A stretch of DNA of 64,000 nucleotides from assembly GCA_947172415.1 (NCBI GenBank), contig OX359202.1:2950001-3014000 (forward strand), read 5' to 3'. This stretch comes from Chondrosia reniformis. Lineage: Eukaryota; Porifera; Demospongiae; Chondrillida; Chondrillidae. Under the pieces are notes generated by a model, which saw nothing but the letters and a program-made list of their open reading frames with translations, ran no database searches and had not been told where the DNA came from. Positions 29,988 through 41,294 of the stretch are shown here, one piece after another. The translations under genes were made by a program, and so were the position numbers. How positions within the stretch are numbered: position 1 is the stretch's first letter; each line of letters opens with the position of its first letter.

Positions 29988-30411
29988 ATTAAACGTCACT
30001 GTCTCATCCTTACAGTACCATCATCTTTATCACTATCATTGTAATATTTGCCCTTGTTTATTGATAAGATAATTTGAAAAAGTATATTAGACGTTATAGT
30101 AAAGGTATTATTACGCATAGATGTAATTTGTCTTAAACAAAGACAATATGATTACGTACGGCGCCGGACATATTTAAGGATATCATGTAATATGGCTAAA
30201 AATCAAAAGAAGGCCTTCAGAGCGCAAAAGACTAGTGTATTCATTTGGCAGGCGCCGTCGATGTCTTTGCCCTACGCTTCTTATTACTGATTAGCATGAT
30301 TATCAATAGATGATACAAACATTACAGTGTTTATTATAAACAGTTTATAAACAAATACTGTCCTGTTTGTAAACACGGGAATCTAATTTAAGTTAGAAGT
30401 AAACTTACAGC
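29988..30411. other. No confident gene
   Basis: A 32-codon plus ORF near 30,193 (MAKNQKKAFRAQKTS) is too short to judge. Confidence 0.3.
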
Positions 30412-30501
30412 CTAAATGTACTGTAAGACTTTAGTAGAGGGAAGTCATGAGCTGTAAGACTATAAGACTAACAGAAAAGGGTATATTTGGAGGCACCGTA
30501 A
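30412..30501. repeat. 88-bp direct repeat bounding a satellite block (left)
   Basis: CTAAATGTACTGTAAGACTT through TTTGGAGGCACCGT recurs nearly unchanged at 30,933-31,022, exactly bracketing the satellite block. Confidence 0.88.
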
Positions 30502-30932
30502 CTTTAGACAAATGTAGAACCCCTCTGCTAAGCTACACTCGTACAACTTTAGACACACTTAGAACCCCTCTGCTAAGCTACACTCGAACAACTTTAAACA
30601 GACTTAGAATCCCTCTGCTAAGCTACACTCGAAAAACTTAAGACAGACTTAGAATGCCTCTGTCAAGTTACACTCGAACAACTCGATGGACACACTTAGA
30701 ACCCTCTGCTAAGTTACACACGAACACCTTTAGACACGCTTAGAACGCCTCTGCTAAGCTACACTCGAATAACTTTAGACAAATGTAGAACCCCTCTGCT
30801 AAGCTACACTCGAATAATTTTAGACAGACTTAGAACCCCTCTGCTAAGCTACACTCGTACAACTTTAGACAGACTTAGAACGCCTCTGCTAAGCTACACT
30901 CGAACAACTTTAGACAAATGTAGAACCCCTCT
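30502..30932. repeat. 45-bp satellite, block a
   Basis: About ten units around CTTTAGACAGACTTAGAAC and CTCTGCTAAGCTACACTCG. The same unit is at 33,240-35,700 and 44,636-45,130. Confidence 0.92.
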
Positions 30933-31022
30933 GCCTAAATGTACTGTAAGACTTTAGTAGAGGGAAGTCATGAGCCGTAAGACTATAGGACTAACAGAAA
31001 AGTCTGTATTTGGAGGCACCGT
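30933..31022. repeat. 88-bp direct repeat bounding a satellite block (right)
   Basis: Partner of 30,412-30,501. Confidence 0.88.
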
Positions 31023-31600
31023 GAAATCCCTATGCTGTATTTCAAATTAAATTTTGATATGGCTTCCATCTTCGAATACTTGTAAACGAAATGCCCAACG
31101 CTTAGGCTAACTTGGGCATACTATTCTAAGCTTTAATTAGCTTTCTCTTCACTAGCGTCACTGATGAAAATGGCACTAATGAAAACTGAACTGATGAAAA
31201 CCAAAGTAAAGCCTGCGTACAAGGTTTTAAAGACTTACGGACTTCAAACGACGAATTGGAACCGGTGAAACGTACGCTTGATGCATTAATACTGAAATAT
31301 GAGCAAGTAGCTCGAGTACGGGGCTGCCTCCTATAACTTGATTTGATAATGTGTTTCCCTCACTCTACAGTGTAGCACCCTACGTCTTTGTGTTCACCGA
31401 TTCTTGACATGGAGTAGTGTAAATATTAATCTTTATATGGATTGTACACTACTGTTTGTTTAGAGACTGCGATCAAAGGCCAAATCGTCTTTACATAATT
31501 ATTATCAGTTAATGTATAAGCAGCGCGTATATAATATAGGAGGTCTACTACTTATACATATAAGCGTTATTGCTTAGTAGAAGATAATCAATATACTCAC
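31023..31600. other. No confident gene
   Basis: Downstream exons of the signal-peptide exon at 31,601 would be here on the minus strand, but none could be chosen. Confidence 0.3.
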
Positions 31601-31693
31601 TAGAGATGATGTTTGGCGTTCACGAAGGGAGTGATAGATAGCTGTAGCGTTGAAAAACGCTGTTATAAGCAATAGCCACTTTTCGACGTTCAT
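31601..31693 (-). CDS. First exon with a signal-peptide-like start (31 codons)
   Basis: ATG at 31693. It begins MNVEKWLLLITAFFNATA, a short basic/polar start with a hydrophobic core and small residues at a plausible cleavage point, and continues YHSLRERQ. It ends at a consensus donor (CTA followed by GTGAGT), phase 0. Layout matches the exon at 12,256-12,345, though the sequences differ. The gene's remaining exons are not identified. Confidence 0.4.
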
Positions 31694-32382
31694 CGTTGTA
31701 GCGTAGGTTGTTATAGCGATATCGATAATATTGTTACCGCCAAATGCTCGCTTAAAACGCCAAATTTCAGCTGTTATAGCGAACTTCGGCTGTTGGACCA
31801 GATTCCAGCTGTTCGATAAGAATTTCAGACGGTTGTGAACACGAGAATGGATACGATGGAAGTAGTGAGTTTCATTTCTTGCATGATATACCGGACGATA
31901 TTCCTCTAAATAAAGAATGGCGGACTCACTTTGCCCTGTTTTAGCGACACGTAAACTATACCACCCGTAGGCGTACGTAAACTAAACAAAATAAAGTTTA
32001 TTTTATTAATTGGTAAGAATTTTAACGAAAGGAAGTGTATAACATGTGCATACGAATTTATTGAAGAATACAGTGTAACCCCTTATACGGGACTCTCTGA
32101 AATGCGGACATCGCGATTACGCGGACACAAATATAAGGTCCCGATTTTTGCCGGTAGACGTACGTATTTAAGTAACGTCCGATTTATAGACACCTCAATA
32201 TTCCGTAATACGGACATATATCCTTGTACAGCATATATCATTGCAATAGGAATGTCTTCATATACCCTAGCTGTAGGTAAGCCTCTAACCGGTTGAGATA
32301 TTGTAGTTTCTATGATATTGGTATACTGTTACGATTATGTAAATATCGTTTAGATCCCGTTTTCTATTTAAATATATTATAG
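31694..32382. other. No confident gene; possible half of a pogo-type element from 32,071
   Basis: At 32,071 CAGTGTAACCCCTTATACGG follows TA and resembles a pogo left end, with ATGCGGACA-like subterminal boxes to about 32,220. No matching right end was found. Confidence 0.3.
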
Positions 32383-32688
32383 GACGATGCACTCTTGCTT
32401 GAAGAAAGCATAAACCCACCCCCCCAACCAAACATTAACCCCACCACCCCCACCACTTCACCACCCCCACCCAACCCTACTCCCACCACCCTCACCAATA
32501 CACCACCCCCACCGAACATTACACCTATCACATCCAACAATCCTCCACCTCCACCCAACATTACTCCCAATAACTTATCCCCCCTTCCAAGCACTACACC
32601 CACTATATACCTCCACCACCCCACCCTGTCACCCAGTTCCCCGCCCTCAAACACAAAAGAAGGCAGGCAAGAAAGGGTGGACATGTAA
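32383..32688 (+). CDS. Proline-rich exon or low-complexity ORF
   Basis: After an acceptor-like TATTATAG the frame reads DDALLLEESINPPPQPN and then about 80 residues of Pro/Thr/Asn-rich sequence, ending at TAA. It may be a terminal exon. It may equally be a C-rich microsatellite, since the opposite strand is an open Gly-rich frame. Confidence 0.25.
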   Translation, partial: DDALLLEESINPPPQPNINPTTPTTSPPPPNPTPTTLTNTPPPPNITPITSNNPPPPPNITPNNLSPLPSTTPTIYLHHPTLSPSSPPSNTKEGRQERVDM

Positions 32689-33239
32689 CACGTAAGATAT
32701 GTCTTAAGCAGCTTTTTGTGTATGTTATTATAACCTCTTTTCCATGTGTAGATGCAGGTTCTACAACTTTGGCTTCAGGGGGAGGTGCAAAAGATGCAAC
32801 TCCCACAAAAGCAATGTGGGTAGACAGGGGAAGGGTTCAATGGTAAACAACATGCACTTGAATGTATAATATATGTAAAATAAAAAAATTAATGATTTTT
32901 CTCTTTTTTTCCTTTAGACGTTCCATTCAATAAATGTTTCTGGAGGCGGGAACATTTTCTTCCAGTAGAACTACAAACATATACATGCACTGTTTATGTA
33001 ATTTATTATTCCTTAATTAACCTGATTCGGGAAAATAAAAGATAATCAAGACGATTAACCAATATTAATTTAAAGGTTGTTTAATGTCTAATCAACTCTC
33101 TTTCACGAGCATGAGATCAAATCCATTGCAGGACTTTTTATGTCACATGCAGTTAAAAAAGGGTTGAGTAAAGACGATAATCGACTACACAATTTGTACA
33201 ATGAGATAAGTTACAGTTGTAGTGCTATAATTACAGACA
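32689..33239. other. No gene seen
   Basis: AT-rich spacer. No motif. Confidence 0.4.
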
Positions 33240-35700
33240 ACATCAGACACAGGTAGAATGCCTCTGTACGCTACACTTGTACAACCTTAGACACACGTAG
33301 AACACTTCTGTCAAGCTACACTCATACAACTTAGATAGACTTAAAACTCCTCAGCAAAGTTAGCTACACTCATAACCTTTAGACACACTTAGAACTCCTC
33401 TGCTAAGCTACACTAGAACAACTTTAGACAGACTTAGAACGCCTCTGTCAGGTTACACCCGAACAACTTCCGACAGACTTAGAACACCTCTGTGAAGCTA
33501 TACACTCGAACAACTTTAGACAGACTTAGAATGCCTCTGCTAAGGTACACTCGAACAAATTTAGACAGACTTAGAACCCCTCTGCTAAGCTATACACTCG
33601 AACAACTTCAGACAGACTTAGAACGCCTCTGCTAAGGTACACTAGAACAACTTTAGACAGACTTAGAACGCCTCTGTCAAGTCACACTCGAACAACTTTA
33701 GACACACGTAGAACCCCTCTGCTAAGCTACACTCGTCCCACTTTAGACACGCTTAGAACGCCTCGGCTAAGCTAAACTCGAACAACTTTAGACACACTTA
33801 GAACCCCTCTGCTAAGCTATACACTCGAACAACTTCAGACAGACTTAGAACGCCTCTGCTAAGGTGCACTCGAACAACTTTAGACAGACTTAGAACGCCT
33901 CTGTCAAGTGACACTCAAACAACTTTAGACACACGGAGAACCCCTCCGCTAAGCTACACTCAAACAACTTTAGACAATGTAGAACCCCTTTGCTAAGCTA
34001 CACTCGAACTACTTTAGACAGACTTAGAACCCCAATGCTAAGCTACACTCAAACAACTTTAGACAATGTAGAACCCCTTTGCTAAGCTACACTCGAACTA
34101 CTTTAGACAGACTTAGAACCCCAATGCTAAGCTACACTCGAACAACTTTAGACACACGTAGAACCCCTCTGCTAAGCTATACGCTCGAACAACCGTTTAG
34201 ATAGACTTGAACGCCTCGGCTAAGCTACACTCGAACTACTTTAGACACAATTAGAACCCCTCTGCTAAGCTATACACTCGAACAACTTCAGAGAGACTTA
34301 GAACGCCTCTGCTAAGGTACACTCGAACAACTTTAGACAGACTTAGAACGCCTCTGTCAAGTCACACTCGAACAACTTTAGACACACGTAGAACCCCTCT
34401 GCTAAGCTACACTCGTCCCACTTTAGACACGCTTAGAACGCCTCGGCTAAGCTAAACGCGAACAACTTTAGACACACTTAGAACCCCTCTGCTAAGCTAT
34501 AAACTCAAACAACTTCAGACAGACTTAGAACGCCTCTGCTAAGGTGCACTCGAACAACTTTAAACAGACTTAGAACGCCTCTGTCAAGTGACACTCGAAC
34601 AACTTTAGACACACTTAGAACCCCTCCGCTAAGCTACACTCAAACAACTTTAGACAAATGTAGAACCCCTCTGCTAAGCTACACTCGAACTACTTTAGAC
34701 AGACTTAGAACCCCTCTGCTAAGTTACACTCGAACAACTTTAGACACACGTAGAACCCCTCTGCTAAGCTATACGCTCGAACAACCGTTTAGATAGACTT
34801 GAACGCCTCGGCTAAGGTACACTCGAACAACTTTAGACAGACTTAGAACGCCTCTGTCAAGTCACACTCGAACAACTTTAGACACACGTAGAACCCCTCT
34901 GCTAAGCTACACTCGTCCCACTTTAGACACGCTTAGAACGCCTCGGCTAAGCTAAACTCGAACAACTTTAGACACACTTAGAACCCCTCTGCTAAGCTAT
35001 ACACTCGAACAACTTCAGACAGACTTAGAACGCCTCTGCTAAGGTGCACTCGTACAACTTTAAACAGACTTAGAACGCCTCTGTCAAGTGACACTCAAAC
35101 AACTTTAGACACACGGAGAACCCCTCCGCTAAGCTACACTCAAACAACTTTAGACAATGTAGAACCCCTTTGCTAAGCTACACTCGAACTACTTTAGACA
35201 GACTTAGAACCCCAATGCTAAGCTACACTCAAACAACTTTAGACAATGTAGAACCCCTTTGCTAAGCTACACTCGAACTACTTTAGACAGACTTAGAACC
35301 CCAATGCTAAGCTACACTCGAACAACTTTAGACACACGTAGAACCCCTCTGCTAAGCTATACGCACGAACAACCGTTTAGATAGACTTGAACGCCTCGGC
35401 TAAGCTACACTCGAACTACTTTAGACACAATTGCTAAGCTATACACTCGAACAACTTCAGAGAGACTTAGCACGCCTCTGCTAAGGTACACTCGAACAAC
35501 TTTAGACAGACTTAGAACGCCTCTGTCAAGTCACACTCGAACAACTTTAGACAGACTTAGAACGCCTCTGCTAAGGTACACTCAAACAACTTTAGACACG
35601 CTTAGAACCCCACTGCTAAGCTACACTCGAACAACCTTAGACAGACTTAGAAGGCCTCTGTCAAGTTACACTCTAACAACTTTAGACAGACTTAGAACGT
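33240..35700. repeat. 45-bp satellite, block b, with higher-order repeats
   Basis: About 54 units. Marker variants (ACTCGTCCCA at 33,731, 34,411 and 34,911; CCCCAATGCTAAGC; TAGATAGACTTGAACGCC) recur in the same order at about 680 and 500 bp, so multi-unit blocks were duplicated. Confidence 0.9.
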
Positions 35701-35759
35701 ACAAATTTACAAACACATAGAAAGTCTCTGTTCAAAATTTGTACAAAATCAGTCCTACG

Positions 35760-35767
35760 GGCTGCAC
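35760..35767 (+). repeat. Target-site duplication, left (GGCTGCAC)
   Basis: Matches 43,294-43,301 exactly and abuts the inverted repeat. Confidence 0.85.
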
Positions 35768-35848
35768 TAGTCTGATGAAATCAGATCCAAAACTTACGCA
35801 ATACTTGCTCCAGTAAGGGTCTGACAACTTACGGCCGGTTTGCCGTTG
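35768..35848 (+). repeat. 81-bp terminal inverted repeat, left
   Basis: 79 of 81 positions match the complement of 43,213-43,293. Confidence 0.92.
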
Positions 35849-36788
35849 TAAAGGAGGTGTTACCCATACTGACCTCAATTAAAATTCCTCACACTCCTCT
35901 CGCGCTAATAAGAAGGTGTTAGTAAATAAATTTATACGTACGTAATAGGTAAATTCGTACGATGGCTCAGCAAGAGGAACGATCAGCAAAACTTGCAATC
36001 GATTCCGCCCTTTCGCAACTTGGTTGTTCAATTAATTTAAAAGAAAAACAGAGAGAAGCTTTACTGTTAGCCCTAGAGCAAAATGATGTCTTTGTGAGCC
36101 TTCCAACAGGCTATGGTAAAACAATAATTACAGCCTTGCTACCAATGGCATTTGATTATCTCCGAAATGAGCCTCAGAAGGGTTCAATTGTTGTATGTGT
36201 GTCTCCATTGATAGCCCTAATGATAGATCAGAAAGAACGATTAAATAAAATGGGAGTCAGTACTGCAGTGTTCTCAGGTACGCTACAGAAAAACCAACTG
36301 GATGGTAATTATCAGATAGTTCTGCTTAGCCCTGAAACACTGCTTAGAAATATTGAGGTCAGGGAAATGCTATTAAGTGAAAACTATAGAAAACATATTT
36401 CAGCTGTTGTGATTGATGAATGCCATTGCATATACAAATGGTAAGTTTGCTATAGAAGGTATTAAGTTAATTTCCTGATATATACATTATATGGTAAATT
36501 ACATTTAAACAGGGGTGATGATTTCCGGCCTAGTTATGATAAATTGGGTGAAGTAAGAAGTTTAGTTCCTCCTAAAACAGTTTTTGTTGCCATGACAGCA
36601 ACTGCTGACCCAAAGGCTGAAATGAGCATCAAAGCAATCCTCAAAATGGAAAACTGTAGACTGGTGAAAATTTCTCCCGACAAACCAAATATCTTTTATG
36701 GACTACAGAATGGAGTGTCAATAGCTCAATTAGCCATAAGACTTTCAAGTGGAATAATGGAAAAAAAGGAGTCTTATCCTAAAACGCT

Positions 36789-36922
36789 CGTGTTTTGTCG
36801 AAAGTAAGTTATCCATTAATTGTACATCCATGCATGCAGTATACAATGAAATGCTATAATTAACTGATATGCACACAAAGATTCTTATTATATATGGGAC
36901 TAAATGCTTATGTGATTACATA
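36789..36922 (+). repeat. Inverted duplication, source arm (exon 2 end and intron 2)
   Basis: 134 bp, complementary to 37,374-37,507 with about one mismatch. Confidence 0.9.
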
Positions 36923-37373
36923 GAATGCAGGTATACATACACATGTATAGGTGTGAAGATTGTGGTTTGCTGTATAGTTTCATTGAGGACAGGTTAGGAG
37001 ATAATTTCACAAATCCACCAGGTATCCCCAAAAACATTCCAGGAAGAAGGTAAATAAAATACTTAACTCATGACTATTAAGATTCACTCTGGTGTTGATA
37101 TAGGTTTGTTGAAATCTTAATGGCTCAAAACACCTTGAAGTTAAAGGAAGAAGTTATTTTTAATTTTTTAAAGCCTGAAACCTGCACCAGAATTATAATC
37201 TGTACAGAAGCCTTTGGCATGGGGATGGACTGTCCCAATATAAAAAAGATCATTCACTACCTGTCACCCAGTACTCCTGATAGTTACATACAACAAACTG
37301 GCAGAGGTGGTAGAGATGGGGGACAAGCAAGAGCCCTGTGCATATATGCACCGACAAAAATTAATACAAGTAA

Positions 37374-37507
37374 TATGTAATCACATAAGCATTTAGTCCC
37401 ATATATAATAAGAATCTTTGTGTGCATATCAGTTAATTATAGCATTTTATTGTATACTGCATGCATGGATGTACAATTAATGGATAACTTACTTTCGACA
37501 AAACACG
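37374..37507 (-). repeat. Inverted duplication, inserted arm
   Basis: Lies within the last exon of the helicase and supplies its premature stop. It includes a reversed splice donor, showing it was copied from genomic DNA rather than spliced RNA. Confidence 0.9.
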
Positions 37508-37675
37508 ATATTGGTTCAAGATATATGCAGGAGACATTTGTTATTTCATGTATACATGAAGTCTGCCACTTGTGACTTTAGTACATCAACACTGTGTAGA
37601 TGTTGTGATGTATGTGCTGTTGCTTGTAAATGTGGCAACTGTGTTAACTTTAATGATATTATGTAATTCAATTAA

Positions 37676-37962
37676 TATGATTTTGATTATTTTGCTAAGT
37701 GAATATTTGCATTGTTATATTCATTGAAATGGAAGTTATTTCACTGCACATGCATGCAAAAATACACTGTCAAGTGGCACACCTCAAACATTCCTGAGGA
37801 ACAAACCTACTCTAGAGGGAGGAGTTTACATCTACCAGCCTAACAAATTAACATATTTGGGGTGTTGATATTCATACCTAAACCTGAAGCGTGTTGACAC
37901 ACAATATATAAGGCAATGCTATATCACTGTAATACTATAGACTTCTGGAGCTGCTAAGTATT
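37676..37962. other. Intergenic spacer between the two transposon genes
   Basis: 287 bp. It probably holds the second gene's promoter. TATATAAGGC at about 37,906-37,915, roughly 50 bp before the ATG, is a TATA candidate. Confidence 0.5.
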
Positions 37963-39740
37963 ATGCATAGAGGTGAGGAACCTGGTTCTTCAAGTGCATC
38001 TAAAGAATGCAGTAGCTATACATGTGCCTTCTGTGAGAAGGAAGTAGCCTCAAAGTATCAACGCATCAAAATTTGTGGAAAATCTAAAGAGTCAATTGTA
38101 TCAAAAGTAGAGAAATTTGCTGAAATGGAGTTGCTTGGGATTGACTTTGATGTAGAGAGGATACTGGAAAACCTGCCAGAGAGAGATTGCTATCTTTGTA
38201 ACCCATGCCACAAACAGCTGCTGAGATGGGACACCCTTGTATCTCAATTGGAAACAGTAAGGCTCAGTTTACAAGAAAATGTGAGTAGGTTTCTAAATAA
38301 GCCAATGTCTGAGACAGTAAGACCTTCAGCAGACCCACCAACAGCTGGCTTTACTCCAAAACGACGAAAATTGGCTAAAGGGGTCTCACCCAGAGTCACA
38401 GTAAGTAACTACATAACCAAGCTAGTCTTAATAGGCATGGATATATAACTTAATTTATCAGTAACACTTTAATTATTGAACATACAGGTTTCCATAGGAT
38501 ATACCAGGCCTTTACATAAACAATTGCAAAGCTCCACCCAGCGACACGTGGCTAAACACATGGCTTTTAATAAACCAATGCTGGCTTTGAAGGAATTATT
38601 AGAGAATGCTGATACATCTCTTGATGTTGTCAAAACCATCACCAAATTTATGAAATCTAAAGAAATTGAATCAATTTCTTACGAAACAAGTGCTATTAGC
38701 CTCAAACCTACAAATACCCTATCAGAAGTCAGTCAATTTTCTTGGGAAGCACATTGGAAAAGTTTAAAGAATTGTGCACCACTACTTACTACATTTCTAA
38801 GTGAGATGATACCAACAAAGAAAAGAGAAAATGCAATAGCTATCACATGTCTGATTGCATCTATGATCTGCAAAACCCACAATCGTAAGCTTTCAGCCAT
38901 TCAGGAAATAATGGCATTATTGCTATATGCTGGACATGGCACTACAAAGGTATATCAATGTATATACATTGATTAGAAATCTATATATAGGAGTATTACA
39001 GTAAATCAATTTATATACCATGTACATGCAGTCAATTGAGAGACTCCAACCACTAATGATAACTGTCCACCCAAACACTCTAAACAGAAAGCTACATAAC
39101 CTAGGATTACAATTTGATAGAGATGTTATAGAATGGAGAGACCTAATGCAGGCTACATTATCAGGCTCCTCTTGCGACAAAGTAAGTTTAAAAATACAGA
39201 AAACCAATTACATATATATGCATAATATATGTATGATCTTATGAAGGAATTGGGCATCTGTAGAAAAGCAAGACAAAATGCCCTGAGTACAACAGTTGAC
39301 AGCAGCATTGCTGAAGCAATGGATACCAGTGAAACAGTAGATTCACTCAGAGATGAGGCAACTACTTTAACACACCCTGCACATAGTCAGGAATTCGAAG
39401 ACATAGAAATGCCCAGTTTTGTGGTAAACTGTTTTATCATTACAGTCTGCGTCTGCATGAGTTTTAAGTTACAATATATACATATTCAGGTACCTTCACC
39501 ACCTCATAGTCCAAGACAACATGATACCACATTAGTAACAAGCTCTCCTAAAACACCTCAGAACAGATATGGCAGGTCAATATCACTGGATTTATCCCCA
39601 CTGCCAGTTGCAACTGCATCAGTATGTCTCATGCAGACTGCATATGATATTAAATTAATTCTATATACTCATGCATGTAGGTCATAACAACTCCTGGACC
39701 AATTTTACGGCCTCATACAACAGATCCTGAGATATCATTG

Positions 39741-41294
39741 TCCTTCATAGATTGGTGTCACCATTTATTCTGTATTCGTATTTTCCACTGTCTAATAAAA
39801 CATTTTTGGTGATTTCGCACCTCTCACTTACGGCCGCTTAACTTCTCCTTTAAGCCTGTAATTGTGACGCTCTTGTAGCCAAAATATTAAGAAAGAAAAG
39901 CGCTTCAATTCTATATAATTTGTTTAACGATACGATGTTTCTACCGTCAAATAGAATAAACTAAAAAAGAGTGTTAGTTAGCGACTTTTACTGAAATTCC
40001 CGGAAGTGTGGACATGTTCCACTAGCGGTGGTCTGGTTTATATGGAGCTGTATCATCCAGTGTAGTGTAGTTTATGCGATCTTTGACAGCAAAGGCATGA
40101 AAATAATGGAGAGATAGAGTTTGTCGATTTATTGTTTGGTGTCTCCTTTTCACATTTTTGTCGAAGTTATCACCAACTATTTTAAATCCTTTCCATGTCA
40201 TATCTGATTCAGTGTCTTGGTCCTTCCAAAAATACATATTTGCATAAGAGAATTTCATACATCATGTATATTACCATGAAAATGGCACTCACTAGAGATT
40301 CATGTGATTGTTCATTTGAAGATCTATATCTAACAATTGTATGTATACTCCTTTTAAATTCCCTTTAGTTCATGAATTATAATCGAAAACATATTTTCGT
40401 AGCTTTTTCGGGTACCTATAGTACTTCATATCTCGGTTAAACAAGGGAATATTCCAGGAGTATACATACAACTTTTAGGCTGTTACTTACTGAAGAGATT
40501 GATGTCAAAAAATAGTTAGATTTACAATCCTCCACTGTCTAATAATCCGTTTATTTTCCATTTGTCTCTTCTCCTTCGAAAAATGGTATTGTCACGTGAT
40601 TATCAGCCACAATTAGTAGTATAGCTTAGCCATCATACAATGACGTTTTATGACGTTGCATATGCACCCAAATATTTGGTAACGCGTTAAAAACCATTAG
40701 AAGTAAAGCTTCTCGGTAGCGAGACAGTTTCCTTGATCAAAGTTTTTGTTGTCGTAGGAGGTAAGTGGAAACAGTAAGCATATTGCATGTCTACTAATAT
40801 CTATGTAAATATCAATGGCGAAAATGTATGAGCAATTAACGAAGCATAATCAAAAGAAAAAGAATAGAACGTTTTGGTCAAGTAGGCCTTAATTCCTCAG
40901 CTAATAATAATTGCTGAGGAATTAAGGCCTACATAACCGTAACGTTCTATTCTTCTTTTGAATATTAACGTAGTATAATGATGAATTAAGGCCTACGTGA
41001 CCGAAACGTTCTATTCTTCTTTTTTAATATTAACATAGTATAATCAAAAGGAAAATAAAACGTTTCGGTCACGTAGGCCTTTATGGGCCTTCCTCCGTCG
41101 TTGGCCTTCCTACGCTATTCTATAATTTAACATCTATAACGACTAGTGATGAATGGTGACGTTTCAGTGCTGGGTGCTCCGCTTCACGCGCAGGTCACAT
41201 GCTAAAGACACTTCCGCCTGGAATGTGACACTTCTGTAGGCGATAATAAGACGATTTACAAAAATCGGAAATTCGTGGACAGGTTCCACATGCG
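39741..41294 (+). mobile_element. Non-autonomous F1 element inside the DUF6589 gene, partly inverted
   Basis: 39,741-40,027 is the complement of the left part of the copy at 10,503-11,785 (10,503-10,790). About 40,321-41,294 matches the middle and right part in the direct sense and ends ..CACATGCG. Between them lies inverted host coding sequence. The original ends have AC outside on both sides (complement at 40,028-40,029; 41,295-41,296). Excision with one AC left joins the codons for PDH and TELDVF in frame. Confidence 0.82.
40028..40320 (-). pseudogene. Inverted exon of the DUF6589 gene
   Basis: On the minus strand this reads WKGFKIVGDNFDKNV, then QTLSLHYFHAFAVKDRIN and ends APYKPDH, the conserved segment otherwise missing from the plus-strand gene. 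Upstream, SHESLVSAIFM followed by GTAATA looks like the end of the preceding exon. The orientation is opposite to all other exons of the gene. Confidence 0.8.

Larger units (their letters stand above)
35962..37675 (+). pseudogene. RecQ-like DNA helicase gene of the transposon
   Basis: Exons 35,962-36,440; 36,513-36,803; 36,951-37,049; 37,104-37,380, all GT..AG with introns of 72, 147 and 54 bp, give 381 codons. SF2/RecQ motifs: SLPTGYGKT (46-54, Walker A), IDECHC (151-156, DECH box) followed by FRPSY, AMTATA (motif III), CTEAFGMGMDCPNIKK (motif V) and QQTGRGGRDG (motif VI). It unwinds DNA in an ATP-dependent way and presumably aids transposition. The stop at 37,378 lies in an inserted inverted copy of bases 36,789-36,922. 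Beyond it, CRRHLLF and a zinc-like cluster LCRCCDVCAVACKCGNC (about 37,530-37,670) are the displaced C-terminus, in a shifted frame. Confidence 0.85.

Noticed and set aside
31160-31205. CTGATGA..GAAAAC as a hammerhead ribozyme
   Set aside because: No stem II, no stem I and no cleavage triplet in place.
32364-32684. Glycine-rich minus ORF
   Set aside because: It is the complement of the proline-rich C-run stretch; low complexity only.
35771-35790. CTGATGA in the transposon inverted repeat as a ribozyme core
   Set aside because: It is part of the small TCTGAT/ATCAGA hairpin and no GAAA follows.
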